Origin: Rhodoblastus sp963736175
GTDB taxonomy: Bacteria; Pseudomonadota; Alphaproteobacteria; Rhizobiales; Beijerinckiaceae
Direction of reading: 5' to 3'
Assembly (NCBI GenBank): GCA_963736175.1
Contig: CAVTNU010000014.1
Span: 62,001 to 126,000, forward strand
Length of the DNA stretch: 64,000 bases
The position numbers and the translations under genes were made by a program. Shown here piece by piece: positions 22,428-30,999 of this stretch. The notes under the pieces are model-generated. The model worked only from the letters and a program-made list of their open reading frames with translations. It did no database searches and had not been told where the DNA came from. The stretch's first letter is position 1. Every line of letters begins with the position of its first letter.

Positions 22428-23402
22428 TCAAGGGATCAGTACGCTCGCGCCGGTCGTGGCGCGGGCCTCCAGGGCCCGATGCGCCTCACCCGCCTCGCTC
22501 AATTTGTACTTGGCGTTGACGGCGATCTTGACCTCGCCCGAGGTAACGACCCGCGTCAGATCGGCCGCCATGCTTTCGAGAACGGCGCGGTCGGCCATAT
22601 GGGTGAACAGGGTGGGCCGGGTGGCGTAGAGCGATCCCTTCTGCGACAGCAGGCCGATGTTGAACGCCTCGATCGGCCCCGACGCCGAGCCGAAACTGAC
22701 GAACATGCCGAAAGGCCGCAGGCAATCGAGCGAACCGGGAAAGGTCGCTTTGCCGATGCTGTCGTAGACGACGTGGCACAGCTTGCCGGCAGTGATCTCC
22801 CTGACGCGCGCGACGAAGTCCTCCTCGCGATAGAGGATGGCGTGCTCGGCGCCCGCCTCGCGCGCCAGCGCCGCCTTCTCCTTCGAGCCTACCGTGCCGA
22901 TGACGCGCAAACCCATCGCGCGCGCCCATTGGCAGAGGATGAGGCCTACGCCGCCGGCGGCGGCGTGGACGAGAATGACGTCGCCCTTTTGCGCCTTGTA
23001 GGTGCGATGCAGCAGATATTGCGCCGTCAGGCCCTTCAGCATCATCGCCGCGCCAGTCTCGTAGGAAATGGATTCCGGCAAGTGAATCAGGAATTTCGCC
23101 TCAATATTTCGTTCACTGCTGTAAGAACCGAGCGAGCCGGCGTAGGCGATCCGGTCGCCGACCTTGAATCCGTCGACGCCCGGGCCGACCGCGACGATCT
23201 CGCCGGCGCCTTCGTTGCCCGGCGTAAACGGCGTTCCCGGCGCGGGATAGGCGCCCGTGCGGAAATAGACGTCGATGAAATTGACGCCGATGGCGTGGTG
23301 GCGAACGCGGACTTCGCCGGCGGCGGGCGGCGGCAACGTCACATCCTCATAAACCATCGCCTCGGGACCGCCGGGCTGATGAACGCGGATCGCCTTGACC
23401 AT
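22428..23402 (-). CDS. qor: NADPH:quinone oxidoreductase, zeta-crystallin type
   Basis: The 324-residue medium-chain dehydrogenase/reductase lacks the catalytic zinc ligands, as expected for quinone oxidoreductases. An N-terminal GroES-like domain (NFIDVYFRTGAYPAPG, PGNEGAGEIVAVG) is followed by a Rossmann domain with HAAAGGVGLILCQWA as NADPH-binding loop. The C-terminus LEARATTGASVLIP matches the Qor family end. It reduces quinones or alpha,beta-unsaturated carbonyls. ATG 23402 follows GAGGAGG; the upstream in-frame extension has no homologous sequence. Transcribed alone. Confidence 0.93.
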   Translation of the reverse strand: MVKAIRVHQPGGPEAMVYEDVTLPPPAAGEVRVRHHAIGVNFIDVYFRTGAYPAPGTPFTPGNEGAGEIVAVGPGVDGFKVGDRIAYAGSLGSYSSERNIEAKFLIHLPESISYETGAAMMLKGLTAQYLLHRTYKAQKGDVILVHAAAGGVGLILCQWARAMGLRVIGTVGSKEKAALAREAGAEHAILYREEDFVARVREITAGKLCHVVYDSIGKATFPGSLDCLRPFGMFVSFGSASGPIEAFNIGLLSQKGSLYATRPTLFTHMADRAVLESMAADLTRVVTSGEVKIAVNAKYKLSEAGEAHRALEARATTGASVLIP

Positions 23403-23625
23403 GAAAACCTCCTCATTCCCCTGGCCGCTGCGGCGGCGCGCCACCGCCCCGCGACGCCCGGCCAATTCGACGATCATGTTAGAGCGCGTTGTTCCCAGAT
23501 GGAACCACCTGCGTTGTGCTGCGGCGAGTCGATTTGCCAGGAGACGCGCGCGGCGCGATGCGCCACGCGGCAACGCTATTTGCTGAATGCGCCGAAAGCC
23601 AGCGAATCCGCGCCTTCAGCTCGCC

Positions 23626-23904
23626 TCATCGGCCGAGAAACTTCTCGACCAGCACACGCTCGCAGGCCTTGAATCCAAGATACATGGCCAAACCGAAATA
23701 GCCCGTGACGACGAGTTCGGCCAGTTGCCCCAGCGCGCCCTCCATCACCGCCATCAACCCATGCATGCTGAGAAAGCGCACGTTGGCGGCCATCAGCATC
23801 GCAAGATTATAGGTCGCCGCGCCGAACAGGACGAAAAATAGGCCCATCAGCGCAAACGTCGCCAGCCAATGAAAGGTCACGAGGCGCACAGCAAGGCTTC
23901 GCAT
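23626..23904 (-). CDS. Small membrane protein, unknown
   Basis: The 92-residue protein has two hydrophobic segments, FHWLATFALMGLFFVLFGAATY and LAELVVTGYFGLAMYLGF, with a short loop containing RFLSMHGLMAVMEG. ATG 23904 stands behind an ideal GGAGGA site, which supports expression. I recognise no family. It follows anmK by 71 bp in the same direction and may be its last co-transcribed gene. Confidence 0.6.
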   Translation of the reverse strand: MRSLAVRLVTFHWLATFALMGLFFVLFGAATYNLAMLMAANVRFLSMHGLMAVMEGALGQLAELVVTGYFGLAMYLGFKACERVLVEKFLGR

Positions 23905-23975
23905 GAAATCCTCCGGAGTTCGACGCGGGCGCGAAAGCTCTTGCTTTCGTCGTGACCGCGATAGCGCTGAAACAA

Positions 23976-25085
23976 CTAATTCGCGCGGGCCAGCACACCG
24001 CCGCGGGTCGGCGCGCCGACGCCGGTCGTCGTCGGAAAGGTCAGCGGCAGGCCATGGCGCGAACGCGCCGCGAGATAGGCGAAGGCCTGGGCCTCCATCG
24101 CGTCCGACGACCAGCCGCAATCCTCGGCCCGTTTCACCGGGCGCCGCGTCCGATCGGCCAATTCGCGCAGCAGAGTCGGATTGCGGGCGCCGCCGCCGCA
24201 GACCACGATCGCTTCGACCTCGTCCGGCAACAGCGCGAGATGCGCGGCGATACTGGCGGCGGTAAAGGCGGTGAGCGTCGCCGCCGCGTCCGCCAGCGCC
24301 AGATGGGCGATCGGCGCAGCCGAGAAGGCGTTGCGATCGAGCGATTTTGGCGGCTTTTGTCGGAAATAGGGATGGTTCAGCATCCGCGCCAGCGCCGCCT
24401 CGTCGACATGCCCGGCGGCGGCGCAGGCGCCGTCCTTGTCCATCGCCGCGCCGGCGCGCGACAACATCAGATCGTCGATCAAGGCGTTGCCCGGTCCGGT
24501 GTCGCAAGCGATCGGGTCCTGGCCCGGCGCGACATAGGTCAGATTGCCGACCCCGCCGATATTGACGAGCAGGACCGGCGCGGCGAAGCCGGCCGCCTCG
24601 ACCAGCGCACGGTGAAAAGCCGGGGTCAACGGCGCGCCCTGCCCGCCCGCCGCTACGTCGGCGGCGCGAAAATCGTGGACGACGTCAACGCCGAGGCTCC
24701 TGGCGAGTTCGTCGCCCCGGCCGATCTGCACGGTCAGGCTCATTTCCGGCCGATGCAGGACGGTCTGGCCGTGGAAGCCGATCAGATCGATCCTGTCACT
24801 CGACAATCCGTTGCGCCGCATGAAGGCGCGCAAGGCTTCTTCGTGCCGCCGAGTTATCAACTGCTCCGCCGCCGCGACAAGTCCGGGTCGGGCGGCGCGA
24901 TCCGCGATAGCCGAGGCCTCAGCGAGCGCGGCGCGCAACAGCGCCCGGTCATCCTCGCTATAGGCGAAAAAGCCCTGCGGCCCGAATTCGATCCGCGCAC
25001 GCCCGTCCGTCTCGACAAAGGCGAGATCGACGCCGTCCATCGACGTGCCCGACATGGTTCCTATGACGCGCAGGACATTCAGCAT
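23976..25085 (-). CDS. anmK: Anhydro-N-acetylmuramic acid kinase
   Basis: The 369-residue ASKHA-fold sugar kinase opens and phosphorylates 1,6-anhydro-MurNAc to MurNAc-6-phosphate in cytoplasmic cell-wall recycling. The N-terminus has the family signature GTMSGTSMDGVDLAFVET. Further motifs are GFHGQTVLHRP, NIGGVGNLTYV, DTGPGNALIDDL (catalytic Asp) and VVCGGGARNPTLL. ATG 25085 follows GGAGGC and gives the family's usual start just before the phosphate-binding loop. It is divergent from the glutathione transferase gene with a 96-bp spacer. Confidence 0.95.
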   Translation of the reverse strand: MLNVLRVIGTMSGTSMDGVDLAFVETDGRARIEFGPQGFFAYSEDDRALLRAALAEASAIADRAARPGLVAAAEQLITRRHEEALRAFMRRNGLSSDRIDLIGFHGQTVLHRPEMSLTVQIGRGDELARSLGVDVVHDFRAADVAAGGQGAPLTPAFHRALVEAAGFAAPVLLVNIGGVGNLTYVAPGQDPIACDTGPGNALIDDLMLSRAGAAMDKDGACAAAGHVDEAALARMLNHPYFRQKPPKSLDRNAFSAAPIAHLALADAAATLTAFTAASIAAHLALLPDEVEAIVVCGGGARNPTLLRELADRTRRPVKRAEDCGWSSDAMEAQAFAYLAARSRHGLPLTFPTTTGVGAPTRGGVLARAN

Positions 25086-25181
25086 AACGCCTCCGGCCGG
25101 CGCCGCGCTTGCGGTTTGGCTTTTGCAATCCATCTAAGATGAACCCTATGATGGGCGGAACATAAAACGGAAAGGGCGACC

Positions 25182-25898
25182 ATGATCGATCTGCATTACT
25201 GGCCGACGCCGAACGGCCACAAGGTCACGATTTTCCTCGAAGAGGCTGGTCTTGCCTACAAGATTTTACCGGTCAACATCGGCGCCGGCGAACAATTCAA
25301 GCCGGATTTCCTGAAAATCGCCCCCAACAACCGCATGCCGGCGATCGTCGATCACGCGCCCGCCGATGGCGGCGAACCCATTTCGATCTTCGAATCGGGC
25401 GCCATCCTGTCCTATCTCGGCGAAAAGACCGGGCAGTTCCTGCCCGTCGCGCCGCGCGAAAAATACCGCGTTCTGCAATGGCTCTACTGGCAGATGGGCG
25501 GCCTCGGTCCGATGCTTGGCCAGAACCACCATTTCGCCATCTACGCGCCCGAAAAGATCCCTTACGCCATCGATCGCTACGTCAAGGAGACGAACCGTCT
25601 CTATGGCGTGCTTGAGCGCCAGCTCGCCACGACGAAGGACAGCGGCGGCTATATCGCCGGCGCCTACTCCATCGCCGACATGGCCTCCTACCCGTGGATC
25701 ACGCCATGGAAAATCCAGGGCCAGAACCTCGACGACTTCCCGCATCTCAAGCGCTGGTTTGAAACAATGCGCGCCCGTCCCGCCGTGGAGCGCGCCTACG
25801 CAGCCGGAAAGCCGTGGACGCAGCCGACGCCGATGTCGGAGGACGCCAAGAAGGTGTTGTTCGGCCAGACTGCGGAAAACACCAAGGCCAACGCCTGA
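25182..25898 (+). CDS. Glutathione S-transferase, YfcG/nu-like
   Basis: The 238-residue protein has a thioredoxin-fold N-terminal domain (MIDLHYWPTPNGHKVTIFLEE, then NNRMPAIVDH with the cis-Pro, and IFESGAILSYLGEKTG binding glutathione). An all-helical C-terminal domain includes YIAGAYSIADMASYPWI. The NGHKV motif and PxxW segment resemble the YfcG/YghU (nu-class) disulfide reductases. It probably acts in cytoplasmic thiol or electrophile handling. ATG 25182 follows GGAAAGGGCGACC. No partner gene is evident. Confidence 0.93.
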   Translation: MIDLHYWPTPNGHKVTIFLEEAGLAYKILPVNIGAGEQFKPDFLKIAPNNRMPAIVDHAPADGGEPISIFESGAILSYLGEKTGQFLPVAPREKYRVLQWLYWQMGGLGPMLGQNHHFAIYAPEKIPYAIDRYVKETNRLYGVLERQLATTKDSGGYIAGAYSIADMASYPWITPWKIQGQNLDDFPHLKRWFETMRARPAVERAYAAGKPWTQPTPMSEDAKKVLFGQTAENTKANA

Positions 25899-26012
25899 CG
25901 ATTGACGTCGGCGCCGTTCCGTTCGATAGCCGCCGAGCAAGGATCAAGCCGCCGCCTCGAACCGCGAAGACGGCGGTCGATATTTCACAAACCTCACGCG
26001 CGGGCGCGGCTC

Positions 26013-26732
26013 ATGCAAGACTTTTCGACGATCTGCAAACGCGCTGAAAGCCGCAAGGGCGGCGCTGCGGCGCTGCGCCAGCTTCTTCCCGAGCCGCCGC
26101 GCAACGCGGCGCTGGCCGCAACGCCAGACGACCGTATCTTGTCGGCGATGACCATGCGCATTTTCTGCGCGGGCTTCGTCTGGCGGGTGATCGAAGCCAA
26201 ATGGCCGGGCTTCGAGGAAGCCTTCGAGGGTTTTTCGCCGCAACGCCTCGTTTTCGAACCGGACGAGTTCTGGGAGCGCCTGGCGAGCGACAAGAGAATT
26301 GTCCGCAACGGCCAGAAGATCGCCGCCGTGCGGGCCAACGCCGTCTTCGTTGCGAACGTCGCCGCCAAACACGGCGGCTTTGGACGATTTCTCGCGGAGT
26401 GGCCGGCGGACGACCAGATCGGCCTCATGGATTATCTGGCCCGCAACGGCGCGCGGCTCGGCAGCATGACCGGCCAATATTTTCTGCGCTTTATCGGCTG
26501 GGACGCCTTCATCCTGGCGCGCGACGTGACAACCTGCCTGCGCGCCGCCGGCGTCGAATTATCCGACGGCGCCGCGACGAAAAAGGACCTGCGCGCGGCG
26601 CAGGCGGCCTTTTCGGGCTGGGCGAAGGAAACGGGCCTGCGCTACGCCCAGCTCTCGCGCATCTGCGCCATGTCGGTCGGCGAGAATTACGACGCCGAGA
26701 CGATTCTCAAGCGCATGCACGGCGACGAATAG
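26013..26732 (+). CDS. DNA-3-methyladenine glycosylase I-like protein (HhH-GPD)
   Basis: The 239-residue protein follows the Tag (COG2818) pattern: IFCAGFVWRVIEAKWPGFEEAF, then RIVRNGQKIAAVRANAVFV, where Tag has IIRHRGKIQAIIGNA, and FLRFIGWDAFILARDV in the C-terminal part. It would excise 3-methyladenine from alkylated DNA. It departs from E. coli Tag at the N-terminus and lacks the C-terminal zinc-ligand cysteines, so it belongs to a divergent subfamily and activity is inferred. The upstream in-frame extension is ignored because ATG 26013 matches the homologous start. Confidence 0.75.
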   Translation: MQDFSTICKRAESRKGGAAALRQLLPEPPRNAALAATPDDRILSAMTMRIFCAGFVWRVIEAKWPGFEEAFEGFSPQRLVFEPDEFWERLASDKRIVRNGQKIAAVRANAVFVANVAAKHGGFGRFLAEWPADDQIGLMDYLARNGARLGSMTGQYFLRFIGWDAFILARDVTTCLRAAGVELSDGAATKKDLRAAQAAFSGWAKETGLRYAQLSRICAMSVGENYDAETILKRMHGDE

Positions 26733-26792
26733 AGGCAAGGCGAAGCGGCGAGCCGTCACGCCCGCCGCCCGACAAGGCATTTCTCGGTTTGA

Positions 26793-28508
26793 TTAAGCCG
26801 CTTTACGGGCGCCGGAATCGATGTCAGCCAGGAAGCTTTCGATGTTCCGGCTCAAAGACTCGGAAAGTCGCGCCAAATCGCCCGCGACCGCGCCGACGTC
26901 CTCGGCCGACCCGGCGGTGATTTCGGTCGATTTATGCACCATCTCGACGCTCGCGGCGACCTGATCGGAGCCTTGCGAGGCGACGACGATGGAACGCGCT
27001 ATTTCGTCCGTCGCCGTACCCTGCTGGACGACTGCGGAAGCGATGGCGGCGGATATGACGTCGACGTTCCTGATCGCCTCGGCGATCTCTTCGATCGCGC
27101 GACTCGCCTCATCAGCGGCCTCCTGCACGGCCGAAACCTGATTGCGGATGTCGCCGGTGGCCGCGGACGTCTGGTTGGCGAGGCTCTTGACCTCGTTGGC
27201 GACGACGGCGAACCCCCGCCCGGCCTCGCCAGCTCCAGCCGCCTCGATGGTGGCGTTCAGCGCCAAAAGATTGGTCTTGTTGGTGATGTCGCTGATGAGG
27301 CCGACGACGCCGGCGATGCTGGCGCTGGCCTTGCTCATCTGGCCGAAGATACTGCGCAGGTCCTGTGTCTTTTGCACGGCGACAGCCGACGTCTCGGCGG
27401 CGGCGCGAACCTGTCCGCCGACTTCGCGCACCGTCGAGGACAATTCCTCGGCGGCGGCCGCGACTGTCTGCACGGACGAAGCCGCGTTATGAGAGGCCGA
27501 AGTGACTTCGCCCGCCAGCAACCGTCCGTTCGCCGCATTGTCTTTCAAAGCGCCAGCTGTCGCGCCCATACTTGTCGCCGCCCGGTTGACGTTTTGAAGC
27601 AGGCTGTTGACGCTGCCGCGAAATTCTTCGATCCGCCGCTCGGTTTCCTGCATCGCGCGCAATTCCCGCGCGGACTTCTCGTATTCGTCGCGCCGCGCGC
27701 TTTCGCCGGCGATCAGGGCGCCGCGCCAACCTTCCAGCGCGCGCGCCAGCGGACCCAATTCATCGGCCCTGCCCTGTTCGGGAACGGCTTGCGACGTGTC
27801 GCCGGACCCGAGCGCTTGCACGGAGCCTTCTATCCTCTTGAGCGGCGTCACGATCGACCGCCGAACGGCCCAGCCCGCGACCGAGATCGCCATGATCGCA
27901 ATCGCGACGATGGCGGCGACGAGCAATTCCATGGTTTTCGCTGTGGCCGCCGCTTCGGCTTCAATATCCGCGTGCGCCTGATCGATCAGTTTGATCATGT
28001 CCACTACGGCGGCGTGATGGCGTTGATAGGATTGCGTCAAATCCTTGAAGGCGTTCGCGGCGGCCGCACCGTCCCCGCGTTCGAGCGCCGGAAAGAAGTC
28101 CCGCTCGGCAGTGGCGAACACAGCTTCAGCCTGATCGTGAACCGTCCCGTTCAGCAATTCACGGATTTGCGGATCGAGCTGCGGACCCTGCCAGAACTTG
28201 TAACGATCCTCGAAGGATTGACGCAGGTCGGCGTTGGCGCGCCGCAAATCCGCGATCGCCTGCTTGTCCGTTTCCGCCGCCGCTTGCGACAAGGCGAGAT
28301 AGGATTCGACGATGAACAGCGGCGGCGGCTCCGCATCTCCCGCCAGCGCGTAATTATCCGCCAGTTTCTGGTAGACGGGCCCGCCGACCTTCATCTGTGC
28401 GAAAACATAGAACCAGCCGCCAATGACGACCAGCATCGCCACGAGCGCCATCGCCACCAGCCCGCCAAGACGTCCGCCGATTGAATTGAAAAACGTCGCG
28501 CCGCCCAT
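26793..28508 (-). CDS. Methyl-accepting chemotaxis protein
   Basis: The 571-residue chemoreceptor has a first membrane helix (about 12-35). A periplasmic helical sensor domain of about 150 residues follows. The second helix (about 192-214, ELLVAAIVAIAIMAISVAGW) leads into a HAMP domain (RRSIVTPLKRIEGSVQALGSGD). The methyl-accepting signalling domain has the hairpin tip around VVGLISDITNKTNLLALNATIEAA and GRGFAVVANEVKSLA. It would sense an extracellular ligand and control CheA. No che genes are nearby, so it is an orphan receptor. The C-terminus SGARKAA has no CheR-binding pentapeptide. Confidence 0.95.
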   Translation of the reverse strand: MGGATFFNSIGGRLGGLVAMALVAMLVVIGGWFYVFAQMKVGGPVYQKLADNYALAGDAEPPPLFIVESYLALSQAAAETDKQAIADLRRANADLRQSFEDRYKFWQGPQLDPQIRELLNGTVHDQAEAVFATAERDFFPALERGDGAAAANAFKDLTQSYQRHHAAVVDMIKLIDQAHADIEAEAAATAKTMELLVAAIVAIAIMAISVAGWAVRRSIVTPLKRIEGSVQALGSGDTSQAVPEQGRADELGPLARALEGWRGALIAGESARRDEYEKSARELRAMQETERRIEEFRGSVNSLLQNVNRAATSMGATAGALKDNAANGRLLAGEVTSASHNAASSVQTVAAAAEELSSTVREVGGQVRAAAETSAVAVQKTQDLRSIFGQMSKASASIAGVVGLISDITNKTNLLALNATIEAAGAGEAGRGFAVVANEVKSLANQTSAATGDIRNQVSAVQEAADEASRAIEEIAEAIRNVDVISAAIASAVVQQGTATDEIARSIVVASQGSDQVAASVEMVHKSTEITAGSAEDVGAVAGDLARLSESLSRNIESFLADIDSGARKAA

Positions 28509-28639
28509 CGCCCGATTCCTTCGATCAAAAACCCAACCTTTGCCGTGCGCGACGCGAGACTTCCGCCGACCCGAACTCCTAACGTATTACGCAACGTTAT
28601 CTGGCAAGACTTGTGCGAAGCTTGGCGGCGACGGCAAAA

Positions 28640-28711
28640 CTCGCCGTCCTGCGCAAGCGTAGTCTCGCCGTCCTGCGCAAGCGTAGTCTCGCCGTCCTGC
28701 GCACGCGTAGT
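28640..28711 (-). repeat. Three 24-bp tandem repeats upstream of the chemoreceptor gene
   Basis: Three adjacent 24-bp units start with CTCGCCGTCCTGCGCAAGCG; the third differs by one base (A to C). They lie 130-200 bp upstream of the chemoreceptor start. The repeat length is a multiple of three and one minus-strand frame reads TTLAQDGE repeatedly, but no credible gene contains it. The rest of 28509-28878 (370 bp between the chemoreceptor and the protease gene) holds an AT-rich stretch near 28730-28760 that may contain the promoter, and nothing else I can name. Confidence 0.7.
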
Positions 28712-28878
28712 CATTGACTTTCTGGGAGTTTTAAGTATTCCCGTTCCGATATAGTATAGAGAAACGTCATATGCTCAAATCGTCGCCCGACGCATCCACG
28801 CCGGTGCTGATTCCTCGCACCGTTCAGGGCTATGATGGGCGAGACCAAAAACGCTCACACCAGAACTTTGCCTCCGCG

Positions 28879-30300
28879 CTACCCGCCGATGACTGACGTA
28901 AACACCTGACCGCTGCGGCCGATCACCAGTTTCCAGACATATTTCTTCACCGCCGTCGCCTGTTCGAGATCGCGGGTGGTGCCGATCTTCACGTCATTGA
29001 CGGCGAGGATCACGTCGCCCTTCTGCACATTGACCGCAGCGGCGTTGGTGCCGTCCTCGACCTCGGCGACGACTACGCCCAACTCGACGCGCTCGATGGA
29101 GAATTCTTCCGCGACGGCGGGCGACAGATTGACCACGGTGGCGCCGGCGAAGGGCGAAGGCCCGCTCACCTTGACGGGATCGCGCGCAGGCGTTTCCGGC
29201 GCTGCGGTCAGTTGGATCGGCGCGACGAAGGTCTTGCCGTTGCGCAGGATCGACAGACTGGCCGCGCCGCCGAGCGGCTTGGTGGCGAAGCGATAGCCGA
29301 CGCTTTCAGGATCGTCGATGGTCTGCCCGTCGACAGCCACGATCACGTCGCCGCGCTTCAGGCCGCCATCATGCGCCGGTCCCTTCGCCGCGACATCGGC
29401 GACAAGCGCGCCGGCCGGCCGGTCAAGCCCAAGAGAATCGGCGATTTCCTTCGAAACGGTCTGCAAGGTCGCGCCCAGCCAGGGCCGACGCACCTGCTTG
29501 CCGCCGTGCTTGGCCGCCAGCACGACGCTCTTGACCATATTGACGGGAATGGCGAAGCCGATGCCGACCGAACCGCCGCTTTGCGAGAAAATCGCCGAGT
29601 TGATGCCGACCAGCCGGCCTTTCATGTCGATGAGCGCGCCGCCTGAATTGCCGGGATTGATGGCGGCGTCGGTCTGGATGAAGAAGCCGTAGTCGGAAAT
29701 GCCGATCTGGGTGCGCGCCAGCGCCGAAACAATGCCCTGCGTCACGGTCTGGCCGACGCCGAAGGGATCGCCGATGGCCAAAACGACGTCGCCGACTTCG
29801 AGGGCGTCGGAATCGCCTAGCTCCAGCGTCGGAAAGACGCCGGCGTTCTTCAGTTTCAACACGGCGAGATCGGTGCGCGGATCGCGCAGCACGATTTCCG
29901 CCTCAAATTCCCGCCGGTCCGACAGAGCCACTTTGACGTCCGTCATGCCTTCGATGACGTGATGATTGGTAACCACCAGTCCAGACACATCGACCAATAC
30001 ACCGGATCCGAGCGATTGAGCGCTCGGCCCGCCAGGCCGCCGGCCGTCCCCGAAAAATCGGCGAAAGATCGGATCGTCAAAAAGCGGATTGCGCGGCTGC
30101 TTGTCGACGCGCTGGGCGTAAACGTTCACGACGGCCGGCGCCGCCCTCTTCACGATCGGCGCGAACGAAAGCATGACGTCGCCGCGCGATTGCGGCGCGA
30201 CGCGCTGCACATCGGCGTTCTGCGCCGAAACCCGCGACCCCACACCGGCAAGACCGGCGACAAGCAAAGCGAAAATCAGAAATCGAATCGATCGGCGCAT
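28879..30300 (-). CDS. Do/HtrA-family periplasmic serine protease
   Basis: The 473-residue protein has a signal peptide (LIFALLVAGLAGVGSRVSA/Q). A trypsin-like domain shows the catalytic triad His (VVTNHHVIEG), Asp (RDPRTDLAVLK) and Ser (DAAINPGNSGGALI). Two PDZ domains follow (about 280-365 and 385-470, with KRGDVIVAVDGQTI and QKGDVILAVNDVKI). It degrades or refolds damaged envelope proteins. ATG 30300 behind GGGGGG gives the signal peptide directly. It follows rplQ across an intrinsic terminator, the usual alphaproteobacterial neighbourhood. DegP and DegQ orthology cannot be separated from sequence alone. Confidence 0.93.
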   Translation of the reverse strand: MRRSIRFLIFALLVAGLAGVGSRVSAQNADVQRVAPQSRGDVMLSFAPIVKRAAPAVVNVYAQRVDKQPRNPLFDDPIFRRFFGDGRRPGGPSAQSLGSGVLVDVSGLVVTNHHVIEGMTDVKVALSDRREFEAEIVLRDPRTDLAVLKLKNAGVFPTLELGDSDALEVGDVVLAIGDPFGVGQTVTQGIVSALARTQIGISDYGFFIQTDAAINPGNSGGALIDMKGRLVGINSAIFSQSGGSVGIGFAIPVNMVKSVVLAAKHGGKQVRRPWLGATLQTVSKEIADSLGLDRPAGALVADVAAKGPAHDGGLKRGDVIVAVDGQTIDDPESVGYRFATKPLGGAASLSILRNGKTFVAPIQLTAAPETPARDPVKVSGPSPFAGATVVNLSPAVAEEFSIERVELGVVVAEVEDGTNAAAVNVQKGDVILAVNDVKIGTTRDLEQATAVKKYVWKLVIGRSGQVFTSVIGG

Positions 30301-30346
30301 GCGACCCCCCTTACGACAAACAGGATATAATCGCGAAAAGCGCCAC

Positions 30347-30373
30347 GAAAAAGGGCGACCCGAAGGCCGCCCT
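30347..30373 (-). terminator. Terminator of the alpha operon after rplQ
   Basis: On the minus strand AGGGCG and CGCCCT (plus 30352-30357 and 30368-30373) form a stem with an inner GG/CC pair and one A-C mismatch. A run of T's follows (A's at 30348-30352 on the plus strand). It sits 25 bp beyond the rplQ stop and separates the ribosomal operon from the protease gene. Confidence 0.8.
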
Positions 30374-30397
30374 GCAATTATCCGGTTTGTGCGCCGA

Positions 30398-30808
30398 TCA
30401 CTCGGCCGCTTCGGCTTCGACCGGGCCAAAATCCTTGCCGCGCGCTGTGACGTCGCGATCGACGAATTCGATCACCGCCATGGCGGCGTTGTCGCCGAAA
30501 CGGAAGCCAGCCTTGAGCACGCGGGTGTAGCCGCCGTGACGCTCCTTGTAGCGCGGGCCGAGCACGTCGAAGAGCTTCTTGACGAGGACGACGTCCTTGA
30601 TCTGGGCGATGGCCTGACGGCGGGCGTGCAGATCGCCGCGCTTGCCGAGGGTCACCAGCTTTTCAACGACCGGACGCAAATCCTTGGCCTTCGGCAACGT
30701 GGTGATGATCTGCTCATGCTTGATGAGCGCCTGACACATGTTGGCGAACATCGCCTTGCGATGTTCGGCCGTGCGATTGAAACGGCGCTTGGAACGACCG
30801 TGATACAT
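30398..30808 (-). CDS. rplQ: 50S ribosomal protein L17
   Basis: The 136-residue protein begins MYHGRSKRRFNRTAEHRKAM, the standard L17 signature, and ends with the alphaproteobacterial acidic tail GPVEAEAAE. L17 binds 23S rRNA near the peptide exit tunnel. It is the last gene of the alpha operon, 191 bp after rpoA and before an intrinsic terminator. That gap is wider than the few bases usual between rpoA and rplQ. Confidence 0.98.
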   Translation of the reverse strand: MYHGRSKRRFNRTAEHRKAMFANMCQALIKHEQIITTLPKAKDLRPVVEKLVTLGKRGDLHARRQAIAQIKDVVLVKKLFDVLGPRYKERHGGYTRVLKAGFRFGDNAAMAVIEFVDRDVTARGKDFGPVEAEAAE

Positions 30809-30999
30809 TTTGGCTCTCCTGAAATTCTATGGCCGCCGTGCCAAGGTACGGCCATTCCTGATTGGCCCTTATCGGGCGGTGGATTGCGCCGCCGCGGCGG
30901 ACGCCGCCTCTCCCCGTCGAAACGGGAAGAGGGAAGGAAGCAAGAGACGGCGTCGCCGCGATCTCTTCGTCGGACTCTTTGGCGAGCCCGACGCGAGGC

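Noticed and set aside
28391..28714. 107-residue minus-strand frame containing the TTLAQDGE repeats
   Set aside because: It overlaps the chemoreceptor start in another frame, and the repeats explain why it is open. No homologous domain is visible.
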